Shown: piece by piece, positions 35,272-48,549 of the stretch
Layout: the number at the start of each line of letters is the position of its first letter
Numbering within the stretch: the stretch's first letter is position 1
Assembly: GCA_013398295.1 (NCBI GenBank)
Contig: VZSF01007313.1
Span: 65,981 to 129,980 of the forward strand
Reading direction: 5' to 3'
Source: Chionis minor
Lineage: Eukaryota > Chordata > Aves > Charadriiformes > Chionididae
Length of the DNA: 64,000 nt
Position numbers and translations under genes: made by a program
The notes under the pieces: generated by a model
What the model saw: the letters and a program-made list of their open reading frames with translations, nothing else
Database searches by the model: none
What the model was told of the DNA's origin: nothing

Positions 35272-36547
35272 AAATTTATTTCATTTAAGTCAAGACTCTA
35301 GTGTTTACAATATTTACCCATCCAAATATATAAAGGCAGGAGCTCTGTAAGTGATCCAGAAGCAGAAATTTGTAGGCACACCTTTGTAGGCACAGTTTCA
35401 AAAGAAATTCTTTACTTTGTGCCAAATATGGAAAAATTCACCAGATTATTATTTCACAGAAAAAGACCGAGGCTAACATTACGCAATTATTCTAATTCCT
35501 GGTTCTTCTTTTCATGCCTTACCAGTGAGAAAAAACAATATTGTCTAATTTCAAGTCTGACAATTCTTTGCCTCCAAGACTCTGACAGATACACCTCAAA
35601 GAGCTCAGACTGCTCCTGAAACATAAAAAGGAGGAACATGGAAACGGTACTGTCCGCTGTGGAAGGGTAAGGAGCAAAGAAAAACCCCACATATCCCTAA
35701 GAAACATCAAGAGAAGAAAATAAAAATTAGTCATGCCAAAAAAGGTGCAGAAAATTCCTATTCTTAACATCTAGCATTCTAACTAAGCCACATATTTTAA
35801 GTTCTACATACTTTAGGGCTTCTGACCTTTGAAAACAAGTTACTTTACAGATCTCTCACCTATTTGGTGGTAGGAGGAAAAAAGAGTGGAATTACTTTCT
35901 GCTTTCTGAGTAACCTAAGGCTTATGGAAGAAAAGCATCATATCCCCATGGAGACTAACACCAGGATATGACCCCTATGCACAACAGAGACGCAGGAAGA
36001 ACTCAAATAACCTCTGAATGCTATTTCCAGGCAAACATCCCACCTGACCTCTTTTCTCCAAATTTCTAGCCTTCAGTTGGAAACTGAGTCCAAATAGGTT
36101 GTAATTCCTTTCCTGAACCATAAAATGGTTCTGGCTCAGTACGGTACTCAGTGACTATCTGGGGAAAAACAACTTCTATTTTCAAGCAAAGAACTAAGAG
36201 TAAACTTTGAGGGCCAGTAACATCATTGACTTAACCCCAAAGCCCATGGACTTCTAGTCCCCATTTTATGCCAACTACATATGGCAAAGCCAGCCAAAAT
36301 ACTTAAATATTTCCAGAGACTTACCCAGAGCACCACTTCTTTAAAAAAAGATATCACCGTCCTAATGGTGTACAGCACAGACTAGTGTATAAATTTGGGT
36401 TTCAAACTGAACATTCAAGAAACTGTTCATAAAAACCTCTCGTCTACCTAAGAAGATGCACAGCCTTTCAGTGTACTGTCATGACATACACACTGCATAA
36501 CAAACCATCCTGAAAATAACATCACTGGGAATGCCACAGTAGATTAC

Positions 36548-38378
36548 ACAGAATCACAGGGGTTGGAAGGGACCTCTGGAGATCATCTACTCCAACCCCC
36601 CCTGCCAAAGCAGGGTCACAGGATGATGTCCAGGTGGGTTTGGAATGTCTCCAGAGTCAGAGACTCCACCACCTCTCTGGACAGCCTGTGCCAGCGCTCT
36701 GCCAAAGTAAAGAAGTTCCTCCTCATGCTTAGATGGAACTTCCTATATTCAAGTTTGTGCCTGTTACCTCTTGTCTTGTCACTGGGCACCACTCAAAAAA
36801 GCCTGGCACCCTCCTCCTGGCACCCTCCCTTTAAATATTTATAAGCACTGATGAGATCCCCCCCTCAGCCTTTCCTCATAAGATGTTCCAGTCCTCTAAT
36901 CATCTCTATAGAGCTTTGCTGTCCCCTCTCCAGCAGTTCCCTGTCCTTCTTGAACTGGGAGGCACAGGACTGGACGCAGTACTCGAGTTGCGGCCTCCCC
37001 AGGGCAGAGCAGAGTAGAGGGGGAGGATGACCTCCGTCCACCTGATGGCCACGCTCTTCTTGATAAACCCCAGGACACCACTGGCCTTCTTGGCCACAAC
37101 GGCACATTGCTGGCTCATGGGCATCCTGTTGGCCACCAGAACTCCCAGGTCCCTCTCTGCAGAGCTGCTTTCCAGGTCACCCCTAACCTGTCCTGGTGCA
37201 TGGGGTTAGTCCTCCCCAGGGGCAGGACCCTGCACTTGCCTTTGTTGAATTTCATTAGGTTTATCTTTGCCCAACTCTCCAGCCTGTGCAGGTCATGCCG
37301 AATGGCAGCTCGGCCTTCCGGTGTGTCAGCAGCAAGCTTGCTGATGGTACACCCTGTACACTCCATCCCTTCATCCAGGTCATTGATGAATACCTTGAAC
37401 AGGACTGGGCCCAGTACAGACCCTTGGGGAACACCACCCCAACTAGACTCTGCCCCACTGATCACAACCCTCTGAGCTCTACCTACCAGCCAGTTCTCAA
37501 TCCACCCCCCTGTCCATTCCTCTAACCCACAATTCCTAAGCTTACCTACGAGGATGCTGTGGGAGATGGTGTCAGAAGCCTTGCTGAAGTCAAGGTAAAC
37601 AGCATCCACTGCCCTCCCCTCATCTATCCATCCAGTCACACCATCATAAAAGGCTATCAGATTAGTCAGACATGACTTCCCCTTGGTGAATGCATGTAGA
37701 CTACTTCTCATAACCTTCTTTTCCTCCATACCCTTAGAGAAGATGCCCAGAACGACCTGTTCCGTCATCTTACCAGGGATGGAGGTGAGGGTGACTGGCC
37801 TGTAGTTTCCTGGATCTTCTTTCTTGCCCTTTTTGAAAACTGGAATAACATCGGCTTTCCTCCAGTCCTCAGGCACCTCGCCTGTTCTGCAGGACCTTTT
37901 AAGGATGATGGAGAGCAGCTCAGCAATGACTTCTGCCAGCTGCCTCGGCACTCGTGGGTGCACCCCATCAGGGCTCAGTGACTTGCGGACATCTAGTTTA
38001 CTTAACTGATCTCTAACTTGATCCTTCTCGACCAAGGGACCAGACTTCCATCCTCCGGACTTTCCCTTTTACCTGCAAAGCCTGGGGCACCTGAGGGCTG
38101 GCCTGAGCAGTAGAGACTGAAGCAAAGGCGGCATTCGGTAACTCCACCTCCTCTGCATCCTCTGTCACCATGGCACCTGTCTCATTTAACAGCAGGACCC
38201 CATTTTCTCTAGTTTTCCCTTTTGCCTCCAATCTACTTAAAGAAATCCTTCCTGTTGACCTTGACACCCCTTGCCAGATTTAATTCCAAGGAGGCCTTGG
38301 CTTTCCTCGTCTCATCCCTGCGTACACTGACAGCATTCTTGTAATGTTCCCAAGTGGTCAGTCCCTTCTTCCACATAC
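36548..38378 (-). mobile_element. CR1 LINE, 1.8 kb, with near-complete reverse transcriptase frame
   Basis: The longest transposon of the window. A 306-codon minus-strand frame (37115-38035) carries reverse-transcriptase motifs in order: [20 protein letters not shown], motif [16 protein letters not shown] and motif [13 protein letters not shown]. At the catalytic site KLAADT replaces the usual FADDT, so one catalytic Asp position is lost. Frameshifts follow near 37115 and the C-terminus continues in other frames down to the 3' UTR at 36548. Upstream linker sequence continues to about 38378; the endonuclease domain is missing. A dead, 5'-truncated copy of intermediate age. Confidence 0.94.
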
Positions 38379-41300
38379 TGTACTCACATATAGAGCACAA
38401 AACAGCCAAAAACAGGATGCTACAAGTCTTTGGAAAGAAAATAAGGAATTTCTTTTACCAGGACTCAACTTGAGGAAAGAACACACTTGAAAAAAACCGC
38501 CGCTCTACAAGAACAGCCTAGGGGGATCCTACCGTCGCATATTTTTATTCTTTGCATCATCTTCCCACAGTTCAAAAATGAAGTGGGAAGAGGACACAGG
38601 TGCATCAGAAGATGCACTTTCTCCTTGGTCAGTGTCTCTGAAGCTCTGTTTCTTCAGCTGGAGCTGTTGTCCATCAGAGGTCACAGAATCCAACGAGTGG
38701 CACCACAGAGCACAAGTTTTACTGAGTTGTGGAGCACAAGGCAGAGAGAAATTGTAACAAGCCCTAATCCGATGGACAGCTTCTGGACAAAGTTGCTTCA
38801 AATAGCAAGTGTGGAAAAGTCCAGCCAGTTAAGATTTTACCAAAGCCAACTTCTTCCCTTATTTCTCTCCAGGTCTTTACTCTTACCTGCACAAAGACTA
38901 AACCCAAGTTATTCTATCTCTTATTCTGTCTCTGCAGTTTAGGAAGAACAGGCACTGTGTGTGCTCACTATTAGAGAAGGCCAATAGCCAAAAGCACCAC
39001 CGCATTGCAAGATTCTTCCTCTTTTCATCATAAAATCTTCCTACATCGTCCTTTCCCTGTAGAAGCTTCTAAAACATGCTGCTTGCTCGTTTTTGGCAAT
39101 ACAAAGAAAAGCAAACTGGAATTCAGGCCAGGTTGGTTAGAAGATTCTTGCTCACTGTAGCCTTCCTCTGTTACTCAAACCCAATGTAAATTCTTTGAAA
39201 GCAAAGATAGAATTTTAGCCTTTATAACGATTCAGATGCAAGAAGTTTTTTTAAAGAACATATCCAAACAGGAGCGTCAGTAAAAAAAGAAAAAATAAAA
39301 ATATAAAAGCACACAGGAATAATCAACTGCACAAATACAGAATAATTTGTTCAGCTAACAATTCTTCAGAAAAGTATCGGTAGATTTAAAGTCAAATTCA
39401 ACTTGTAAACCAATATTTCTCCTGCAAAAGGCAGACAACAAACCGCGATATATAAACAAAAGCACAGCTTGCAGGACAGATGAAATAACACTCTCACTCT
39501 CCACGCATCAACAGAGCTCAACTTGAGTAATGTGACTAATTTGGGGCAACAAGCTCTGAAAAACAGAGATCACGTACAGAGACTCCAGAGGAGAACAAGA
39601 GCAGATGAAAGTCTAAATAACATGAGTTAAGGGCAAAGGAAGATTTGATGATTATTTAGAAAAAAAAAAAAGAAAAGAAAAAGAAAAGAGAGAGAGACCT
39701 AAAGACCTACGGAAGATAACAGTGTGCAAGTCAGTTCCAAGGATGGCTGCACTGAAAACGGGAACGCTGAACTTGAATACGATGTATAAAACAGCAACTC
39801 CACAAAACCCCACCAATTGCTTTAATACAACAGCTTTCTTCCTAGCCTCATGTAGCTCTCCCAAAGCAGCTTCACCCCCAAGTTACGTATTTCGGCATGT
39901 AACACTGGACTGATACTGGGAAAAACCTTTCCGACTTAAGGATGGCGGTTGGCTTGCCATGCTGTGGAGATCCCAGCACTGGAGCTTGTTTGGCTAACCG
40001 CTTCTTAGAGCCATCCATCAGGAATGGCACAAGCACAGCTGGATTTGCCTGGGTAGGAGGAGAAGGAGGTAGAAGTAGATCCACTGAGATTTCTTTCAGC
40101 CTTATTTTTCAAGAAGTTTTAAGAAGCTGTACAGAATTTGAGGAAAACGTGATGGCTAACGAACAAGTTAGTAATTGCCGTTTTAGAGATAATGTTTTGT
40201 TACACAGGGAGAAAAGTCATTACGGAACTGCACTGTGCCTTTTTCGCCGCAGCAAGTATTTTCTTGATGGAAAAAACAAGGATAAATTTGTGCAATCGTG
40301 TTTGTTGTTTTTTTTTTGTTTCCTAGTATGTGTTGATTCCTCAAGTATTTAAATACTTCATATTGACAAAGAATATAAAGTCCATTTTTGTGCAAGATGC
40401 TTAATGTACTAAAGCTTGTTTTAAACCAAGAGATTAAGTTCTCAGCTTTCAAAATAAGGTCTTTATAAATTATTTTCTGCCTTTTTAAACAGGCAATGAA
40501 GGTGCTCATGCCCCACTGCAAAAAAAAGACACTCGCTTCCAGAAGTGGAATCAAAGATGAATGGCAGTATTTTTTACATAATTTTATTTTTTATTGATCT
40601 AGCTTGACTTTCCAAAAGTAAGTAGAATTTGATCATTTACACTATGCATATACTATATTATCCTTTGTTTACTGTAATTACTTCCTAAATAAACAACAGT
40701 AATGTTTTGTCAAAGGTGAGTTAACAATTGAAAAAAAAGCAACAGATTCACCTGTTACACCATATACTGTAAAGTATTAATGACTCAGTACAGTCTGTTG
40801 CTTCTGACGCTTTAAAAAAAACCCCAAATATTTAATACCATTATAAAACTGGTAGAAGAACAATGTATTGTAGGTCTGCCAACAAGAGCTCGGTTAATTC
40901 CTCTCACGTGTCCCCAGACACTCGTCACAGCACACAAACTCGATAGTTTAAGCAACTCTTATACAAACAGGTAGGAAGCAGCCTGGCTTCAGTGTAATTA
41001 CGTTACATCGCGCAGGATACTTCCAATCAGCCCCAGAAGGGGTGGCTACACAGCCAGACTGCCAACCTGACTTACCAGTCTGGCTAGTACCGAGCTAAGT
41101 GGCTGGCACTGGTTACTGCCACCACACTTGGCCATTAAGTTACAGAACAACAACAAAAAAAAAACCATCCTGAAACCTGAGTAGGAATATTCAGATCCGA
41201 TTTTCTGCATGCTGTGAACCAACCATTCACTTACTACTCAAACTCAGCTCTGAACAATTCTAAACTCTGGTTTCATCATCGTGCTAAGGAAACGACATGA

Positions 41301-43320
41301 CTGACAAATGCATAAAACAATAAAAAAATGCAAACTTAAAACCCACGTCTGTGTAATTGAGTTTTTTTTAATAAACTATTAAACAGAACCTTCTTGCAGG
41401 AAATGCAAGCAAGAGACACAGGCTTTTCTAACCTCCTCACTCGTTCCTCGCTCTCCTGATGCGCTTAGGGAGACAAGTCACATTTTGATGAACTCAAAAC
41501 TTGCAAAGATACCAACCGCTTCACTTCACAAGGCCACCAGCTACGCTTCCCTCACACAGGCGTCGCCAAGAGCAAATCACACCGTAGCCATCTGTTTAGA
41601 GCATCATGCACGTGAACCAAACAGAAGAACACAGAAAAAAATACTACACCACACCCAACTAAGACACATTCTGTGGTAAGACATTTGGGTCAACAGCAGT
41701 TTTTATCAGATATTAGCTGTAGTTTGAGCTAGTGTTCTTTTTTTTTTTTCTGTACCTGATTAACACCACAGACTGACACAACTAGCTTACCTGCAAGAGC
41801 GCTACACAAGACCTTTATTTACCCAACTCTAGCACAAACCTCAAGACAAATAAAACAAAACCTTCCTTCAATGTACTGTCAACCAACAGGGCCTTAGAGC
41901 TGTCCCACGGCAGAGCCCTGGCCCCCTGTAAGGGGCACCAGCTCCCCACAGTACGGATCACGGTGCCACGCTCCGGCTCCCAGCCAGCGGCCAGCAGTAG
42001 CCCAATGCCCAGCGTAAGCTTCCGTACCCCACCGCAAAGCCTCAACGCCACTATTTTCACTTTGAGGGATGAAGGAAGCATACGTGTTAAAAAAAAATTT
42101 AAAAAAAAGAGTACGATCTCCTCTTAGTACAAGCTAAATTCCATCTCAATTCAGGCATTACGTAGCCCTGTCTCTTCTTCCTGAACCCTCCCTACTTACT
42201 TTGTCCGAGGCTACTCCAAGCACAAATATTAACAAGAAGTCCTGAAAACAATACTGAATAGAAAAAAAAAGCTTTTACCCAGGAACATCCCCATACGGGA
42301 ACAGGAGAGCAAAGGAGATTTCATTTTGCAGAAGAATCCAGCTTGCATGAAAAATAAAATACGGCAGAAGTAAAGTAGAAAGGAGTAGAGTTAATAAGAA
42401 AAGAAATATATATCCAGGACTTTGAAAAAATGATGTTAAAAGGAGAATTGCACGAGTTGTTTATGGTACAGTCATGAAGCACTGGCTGATTAACAGAGAC
42501 CTCAGAGATCTATATAGACACATAGATCTATAGAAAATATGCAGACAGCTTAAGAGACAGAGGATTACCCTGGCCAATGTGAATACTTCACAAATTATAA
42601 CTTTTAACTTTTTGTCTCATCTCTTCTTACTCCCCATCCCTGCTGAAGAAAAGTTACAATCTTTGAATCACCTTTGTCAAAGAATTCTAAAAGCATAGTG
42701 TTCAAATCTAGTTAAGATAACTTAGCTGGCCGATACCTAAAAACATCTATTTAAGTGTTACGACAATGAAACGGTTCTTCACAGCAAAATCCAACTGAAA
42801 AAGAGCCAAAAAATATGAAGCCGGCACATTTATTTAATGCACTTTCAAAGTATGGAAGTTAATTTGACTAAGAGCAGGATTAGACTTGACTTTTTCTGAT
42901 CTAAAAGCCTATCAGATTAGAAAAAAAAAATGTTTAAATCATGCAAAAACTCACAGAAATATAATATTAATAATTCAATTACATGCACACAATTCAGACA
43001 GTTTATCCAACTTACTCAAAAGCAAAACACATCTGTACATTTCACATACCATATATTCCTTCCCACTCTGAATCTTTAGATGGTGAGGAAAGAAAATGAG
43101 CAAGTCACTGTAATGTGCCAGTATCTCAAGAGGCAAAAGTCTTCCAGTTAATACAACAGTGGTGATTTTAGTAGCAGTACAGCTTTGAACTCTAAAGAAA
43201 TGCGTAGAATGAAGCCTATTCAAACTTTCTTAATGAAAATGGTTTATCTTATTTGATCCGTATACTGCATCCATATAACACCAAGTAAGATCAGATAAAA
43301 TTAGGGCGAAAGGCCTTTCT

Positions 43321-43390
43321 TGGTGCACTGGTGCACTATATATATTTATATAAATAAAATATATATGTATCAATAAAATATATATGTATC
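43321..43390. repeat. AT-rich short tandem duplications
   Basis: An 8-bp unit tggtgcac is repeated twice (43321-43336), followed by TA-rich sequence. Then a 19-bp unit (aataaaatatatatgtatc) is repeated twice exactly (43353-43371 and 43372-43390). Confidence 0.9.
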
Positions 43391-45107
43391 AAGTCAAAAT
43401 AGTTGCACTAAGAGTAACTTTTGCCATGCTGAAGGCTGCTAAACACACTTCAAAGTTGAGATTGCTACGTTTTTACAATAAAGTTCCATCTCTGCTCAAA
43501 TTCCAGCATTCCTCTCTCAGATTCCCCCCAGTAAAGAATGTATTTTTCCTTTTCATTCAAGACCACCGATACAGATCTAGAAAGGTCTTTGTTACAGAGC
43601 TGCAGCCATTAAATTGACAAACACGAATTGGCTGTTTTCTGCAGCCCTCAACTTCTAGAGTTTAAAGTGGATCTTGGATAACGCTTCAGAGGTTGAGTTT
43701 GTAGAGGATTAGATGCCCACCTACATTTCAACCCCAAGTTACTCAGGAGCCCTGAAAAAAGAAACAACCAGGTCCACACACGAATTTTACTGATCATAAA
43801 CAACACGATCAAAGCACTGATCTAGCCCAGTCTCTGACACTTTCCAAGGGGCGTCTCTGATGCAGGGCAAAACCAAGCTGGGCGTCTTTTGAACTGTTCT
43901 TTAGACCACAGCTCACCCTCTGGTGGTGCTGGATCACAGGTCTATCTTGTCATGTTCGAGCCCCTCTAATGTTGGGGGAAACAAATATAATTTACTTTAT
44001 TTTAATCTCAAGCCTTAATCACAACATAAAAAAAGAGAAAAGCAGGTTCAGGTGATAGCTTGGAAAGTGAGTAAATCTAGAGAGATACACACACACTGGA
44101 AAGCATTCAATTTTACAATTGCTGAATCTCACTCCACCCTTTCAGTTCATCCTGAAGCAGGCAGATTTTATCTGGACCCATTCATATTTTGACCTGTGTT
44201 CTGTATTTCCATTAAGTAGGTGATTACTTCCACTTTTTGCCTTCCCCTGTTCCAGAATACACAAGCCATTCCCCTCCCCTCCCCCATCCTAACAGTCGAC
44301 CACTGAAATTCATCAGGTATTAACAGACACTGGTTATTAAAACTAGCTTTCTCTTTCACCATTTACACTGCATTTAATCCCCCAGAGTCTCCAATACAGC
44401 AAACCATCTATGTGAGGGTCTCTAGTCACCCTTAATCCTGTATTTCAACAGAAAAGAAGGATGTATATAGCTCTGTTCCCTGTTTGAACATAAGGATGGA
44501 ACTACTCACATCTGTTTCAATATGCAAACCCTTGGCTGGACATGATTCCTCTGCAAAATACCCCAATTTTCCTCACAAGCCTTTTTATAAACAACAGGAG
44601 GATTTCTGAAGAGCTCACTGCTAACGACACTCCTCCCTGTGGAGATACTCAACAGGAATAGCAAGGGCTCCAACGCGAGCCAAAGAGTTTCTTTACCGCT
44701 TTCTTCTGCGTCTGTTTTTTGATGCTTCATTGTCAAAGTGCTTCAACATTCAGACTGAGAAGGAACACGCCCCGAAGATCTGCTGGTTAAGACACAGACA
44801 CCCAAGCTATTTCCTCAAGTTAAAAAGTAATTCAGTAACATTCTACACCACTTTCCAGAAACCTCGGCAAAACCATGCTGAAACACTGCGAACAGGATAT
44901 TTTAACTGCAGGGATTAACATTTTGACATTTTACAACTTTCTGAGGAACTGCGCGTTTTGGGGGCAGAATACACCCAACAGGCACCCAGAATTTTTATTT
45001 GAGCACATGCTTCAAGCAACACCCTTCTCTACCCTCTTTCAGAAACAGCCCGCACTCCAGGAACAGGACTGCACGACGTAAGCGAGACATTTTCCCTTCC
45101 TGATGCC

Positions 45108-45172
45108 TATAAAAGGCGGGACCCGAAAATGAAACAGCTTTCGCCCATCAAACTTTCCCCAGCTCTCTGAAG
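45108..45172 (+). promoter_or_regulatory. Candidate plus-strand TATA promoter with short non-coding first exon
   Basis: A TATAAAAG box (45108-45115) in a GC-richer context is followed by GAAAATGAAAC (45125-45135), which fits the GAAANNGAAA interferon-stimulated response element core. An E2F-like TTTCGCCC follows (45139-45146). A consensus 5' splice site, CTGAAG|GTGAGT, sits after 45172, about 64 bp from the TATA. A start site about 30 bp from the TATA would give a roughly 35 nt first exon. It points opposite to ANKHD1, inside intron 2. No downstream exon was recognised, so a lncRNA, an unrecognised gene or a chance cluster all remain possible. Confidence 0.3.
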
Positions 45173-48100
45173 GTGAGTTTGCACTTTTAAGAACATGTGC
45201 TGAGGGACCCAGAGAAGAACCTGCCAAGAAGAACAAGACCTCTGAACACTACAACCATTCATTCACGGCAGCAAAGAGCTCTCCTCCTCCAACAGTCAAC
45301 TGCTGTCCCTAAAAAGGATATTTAAAAGGCAACCTTACTGAAGAACCACTAAAGAACCATGACTGTTCAGAGCTGGAATAGGAGTATTATTTTAAGAAAT
45401 CAACAGTACCCTAATTAACAGTGGAGCTGAATATTTCTAGTGCAGCGCACAAATCCACTGTCAGAATACTAAGAATCTGTTTAATTCCAATCTGACAAGC
45501 AGAAACATCTCCAAACAGGATGGTTCTCTTTCCATACGTTATTTTACCTATAAATCCCTTCTTTGCTACTAGGAGTCAAACTGAAGGAAGGCATACAAAA
45601 GACTTGGTTTGTTTAGAATAAATTAAAACAATAGAATCCTGTTCTTTGGGAAATTATCTTGAATTTCTAAAGATGAAAACAACTCATATTTATGATGTTC
45701 ACAGAACAAGCGAAGTCTCTCAGTCTTCAGCATGTAAAACTAGTTTTTTCTGTGAAATGAGACAATCTGTGACAGTTGATTAAAAATAGGTGTTCATTAA
45801 CAAAGTGCCTGTGCTTTGCTGAAACAGATTACAGAAGGAGGTATGGCTGCACAACCCTCTTGCTAGAAATTCAACTTAAGGCTGTTGCCCTCAGCATCGA
45901 AAACTCCAAAATATTTTAAGTCCTCTTGGAAATCAAGCTGAACTGCAAAAAAATTGTCCAGCACTCTTATGATGGGTAAATATAATGTACAGAAAGATTT
46001 TTTAAGCAGTTCAATTAACCTCTGGCCTCTACACTCGCATAGACAGGGGTTCTCAAATCAAGACAGCTACTTAGAACCAGAAGTCCCACAAATCTTAGGC
46101 TGCGATGGTTGAAAGCCACTTCTGCAGAAGTAATTTGAAGAAGAACACCCCATCTGGCTGCAGCTGCTAGAACTCACCTCCCAGAATTAATAAACAGCGT
46201 GTCCATGTGAGATCTGAGCATTAAAGGATTCATCAAGGATGAGCAAAACTAGTTTTGCAAGTCATACTCATTAAGATCCTAATGACACAGCCGTAAACCC
46301 TGCATGTGAGAAACCTTAAGAAATCCCAGTGACTAAACGCGAGACTCATTTTCCTCTAGGTTTTAAGTTAGGATCAAGCCTCCCACAGGAGAGGGCTACC
46401 CCAGAAACCCCATCAGACAAGGCCGTAGCTAAACTTATTCGAGCAACAGTTCTGCCATCTACTTCTGCAAGCTGTCCTTAATGCTGGGGACTGAAATAAC
46501 AGGAGAAATCACTTGCTTTTGCCAAAGTGCAAACCAATGCAGAGTCCCAACGCTAGGCTGCTTTGTTTGTCACCATGATGGAAGCCTAGAAGCTCACTTA
46601 AGGTTAGAAAGGGTATCTTCAACCAAACCAGACACAGGAATCCAGTGAAGATGTTAGAACATCTCCCAGAAACACTAGCTTCTTTCTCACTTAAAAATTA
46701 TGGCTTTTCTTAATAAACTACCAGATTCTCAGTGTCTCCTTTAGTTTAACCTAATGGTACTTTTAGCGTTCAAATTCGAAGCGGGAAAGACATGTACTGC
46801 TTAACTAGAGGACTTTTCTCAATGGTCTTTTCAGCCTTTTGATATCACACATTCATCAAGTGGCATTAATTTCCCCAGTCCTTTTAGAGAGGCATGCGGC
46901 ATCCCCAAAGAGATGAAAAATTTCTTAATTTTTTCCTCTTTCCAGGTTACTTCTGTTCTGCCCATTTTCTATATCCTTACTCCAAGCACTTGGGGAATCA
47001 AAGCACGGAAACCTCAGCTTAAAAACACATCATCTAACCCTGGGACAACTGGATAACTACTGCTTAGAAACCTAAAGAAAGCATTCTCACAGGCATTACG
47101 AGAGGCAGTGGTACCTCCTAGGTTCATTAAATACCATAAAAATATTTTGAACACTGCAACCCTAAACATAAGCACATACCTCAGACTGACTGCCCTCATC
47201 ACACGAGCCATCAGACAGCTCCACTGACAATTTATAAAGCTAGCAGCAGGTTTTAGGACACAGCAGTCATCAGGTGCACGAGAGAAACGGATTTTGATTT
47301 TTAAGAGTGCTTAAAAAGGGATCAGATTATTCAAAATCTCTTAGTGTCCGAAGTATGCCAGGAATAGTCTATCTTCCCTGCCAAGCAAAATCTGGCCCCT
47401 AAGAGTTCCATCACGTTAGAGTAATTGTAGTGGTCCACCTTTTATTAGGCTGCTGCCACTTTCTGCTGACAAAAGCTATGCTATGTTGTACGTTGCAGGT
47501 TTTTTTTCAAACTCCAAATGCAAAGAGAGCCCAAAGCTTGAGTCCCTTACCCCCTTTGCTTCCTCAGAATGGAGTTCTCTTTAAATCTGTATACAGCTTT
47601 ACATCTACACCTGCAAATAAACAGTATTTCATCTAGCTCTTAAGTGCGTTGAAAGCTAAAGTCTGAAAACTCTGATTTCAGCATACTAGTCTGCTTATGC
47701 ACCCATAATAATCATACAGAATTTGTTTTCAAATTTTTGATTTCCAAATCAAACAGAATTTGTTTTTACATCTCTTTCTCCTTGAAATTTCGAAAATGAC
47801 AAATAATTTGCAAATCCATTGCAAATACCCAAGTCCCAAACCTTAGAAAGACTTAAATTAGTCAAGCTTTCAGTATAAAAGTAACAAATGTAGTGGCACT
47901 ACATTCAGCTAGTCTGATTCTGAAACATGAACATTAAATATGTATTTTCCAATAGTCGTATCTCATACCTACAGAATGAAAAAATATTTTTGTGCGAGTC
48001 AAAGCAAAGAAACAAGTATTTCACTTGTAAATTTCTGGAGTTATGAATTAATAATTATATATTGACCAAAGCAACAGAAAAAAAATGACATTTTAACAAG

Positions 48101-48395
48101 TCTCCTTCCTTCCATTCTTTCCCCTTTAATCCTCTCTCTGGTAACACATATAATCTCACCTGGTCAATGAAATACCATTTAATTCAAATTAACTTTTAGA
48201 ACTTTGGATGCACAGAAAGAGTGGACCAAGCGACCCTCAACACCTGTAAGAATTACGAGATTGTTTCCCATGTTCTGCTCCCCATCATCATGGTAAATTT
48301 CCAGACTTGTGAATATTTCACTGGGGGTCAAAATCTACAGATTGCCAGATCTGGGTGAAAGTTAGGATCAGAAAAACACTATACAAAGAAAGTAC

Positions 48396-48549
48396 CTGCT
48401 GCCTCCAGTAAGGCTTCTAGTCTTGCTTGTGTTTCTGGATCCACAGTTCTCAAGTCCGCACCTTCTGCAGCACTCGATAAGAATAACTCCGACGTGGTTT
48501 TAAGTACTGGGTTATCAAGATCTTCTTGGTCCAAAATAAATGATTCAAC
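48396..48549 (-). CDS. ANKHD1: ANKHD1 exon 2: N-terminal acidic/helical linker
   Basis: The reverse strand reads an open 51 codons plus one base, starting VESFILDQEDLDNPVLKTTS and ending LEALLEAA plus a split Gly. ANKHD1 is a large multi-ankyrin, KH-domain scaffold protein (relative of Drosophila Mask); this part precedes the ankyrin array. It is bounded by an acceptor (GGCAAACAG before 48549) and a donor (G|GTACTT after 48396). The residues DQEDLDNPVLKTTSE fit ANKHD1 rather than the paralogue ANKRD17, which I recall as DQDDLENPMLETASK. The exon starts in phase 0 and ends in phase 1, which matches exon 3. Numbering as exon 2 assumes one upstream coding exon, beyond the right edge. The short ORF was not long enough to stand out alone; identity comes from the protein match. 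Confidence 0.93.

Larger units (their letters stand above)
18170..48395 (-). other. ANKHD1: ANKHD1 intron 2 (30.2 kb)
   Basis: A very long intron between exons 2 and 3. It holds most CR1 insertions of the window (22224-22400, 27861-28376, 31573-31720, 32846-33617, 36548-38378), a 29-bp tandem duplication (19891-19948), hairpins (24322-24352, 35251-35271), CpG-richer patches (for example 34780-35110), A/C- and T/G-rich tracts (33778-33850, 34230-34320), a candidate plus-strand promoter at 45108-45172, and duplicated AT-rich repeats at 43321-43390. No host exon was recognised. Stretches not listed separately (about 18.3-19.8, 22.5-24.3, 25.1-26.7, 28.4-31.5, 38.4-43.3 and 45.2-48.4 kb) show nothing beyond AT-rich intronic sequence and short chance ORFs. 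Confidence 0.85.

Noticed and set aside
38487..38942. 151-codon plus-strand ORF next to the CR1 end
   Set aside because: No family features, and the overlapping opposite-strand frame is also open. Likely chance.
3125..48549. Identification of the gene as ANKRD17
   Set aside because: Diagnostic residues in exons 2, 5, 6, 7, 8 and 9 (for example DQEDLDNPVLK, GNKGDI, AGGFVDIV, IERGANLEE, LLLAQG, GFSEV) fit ANKHD1.
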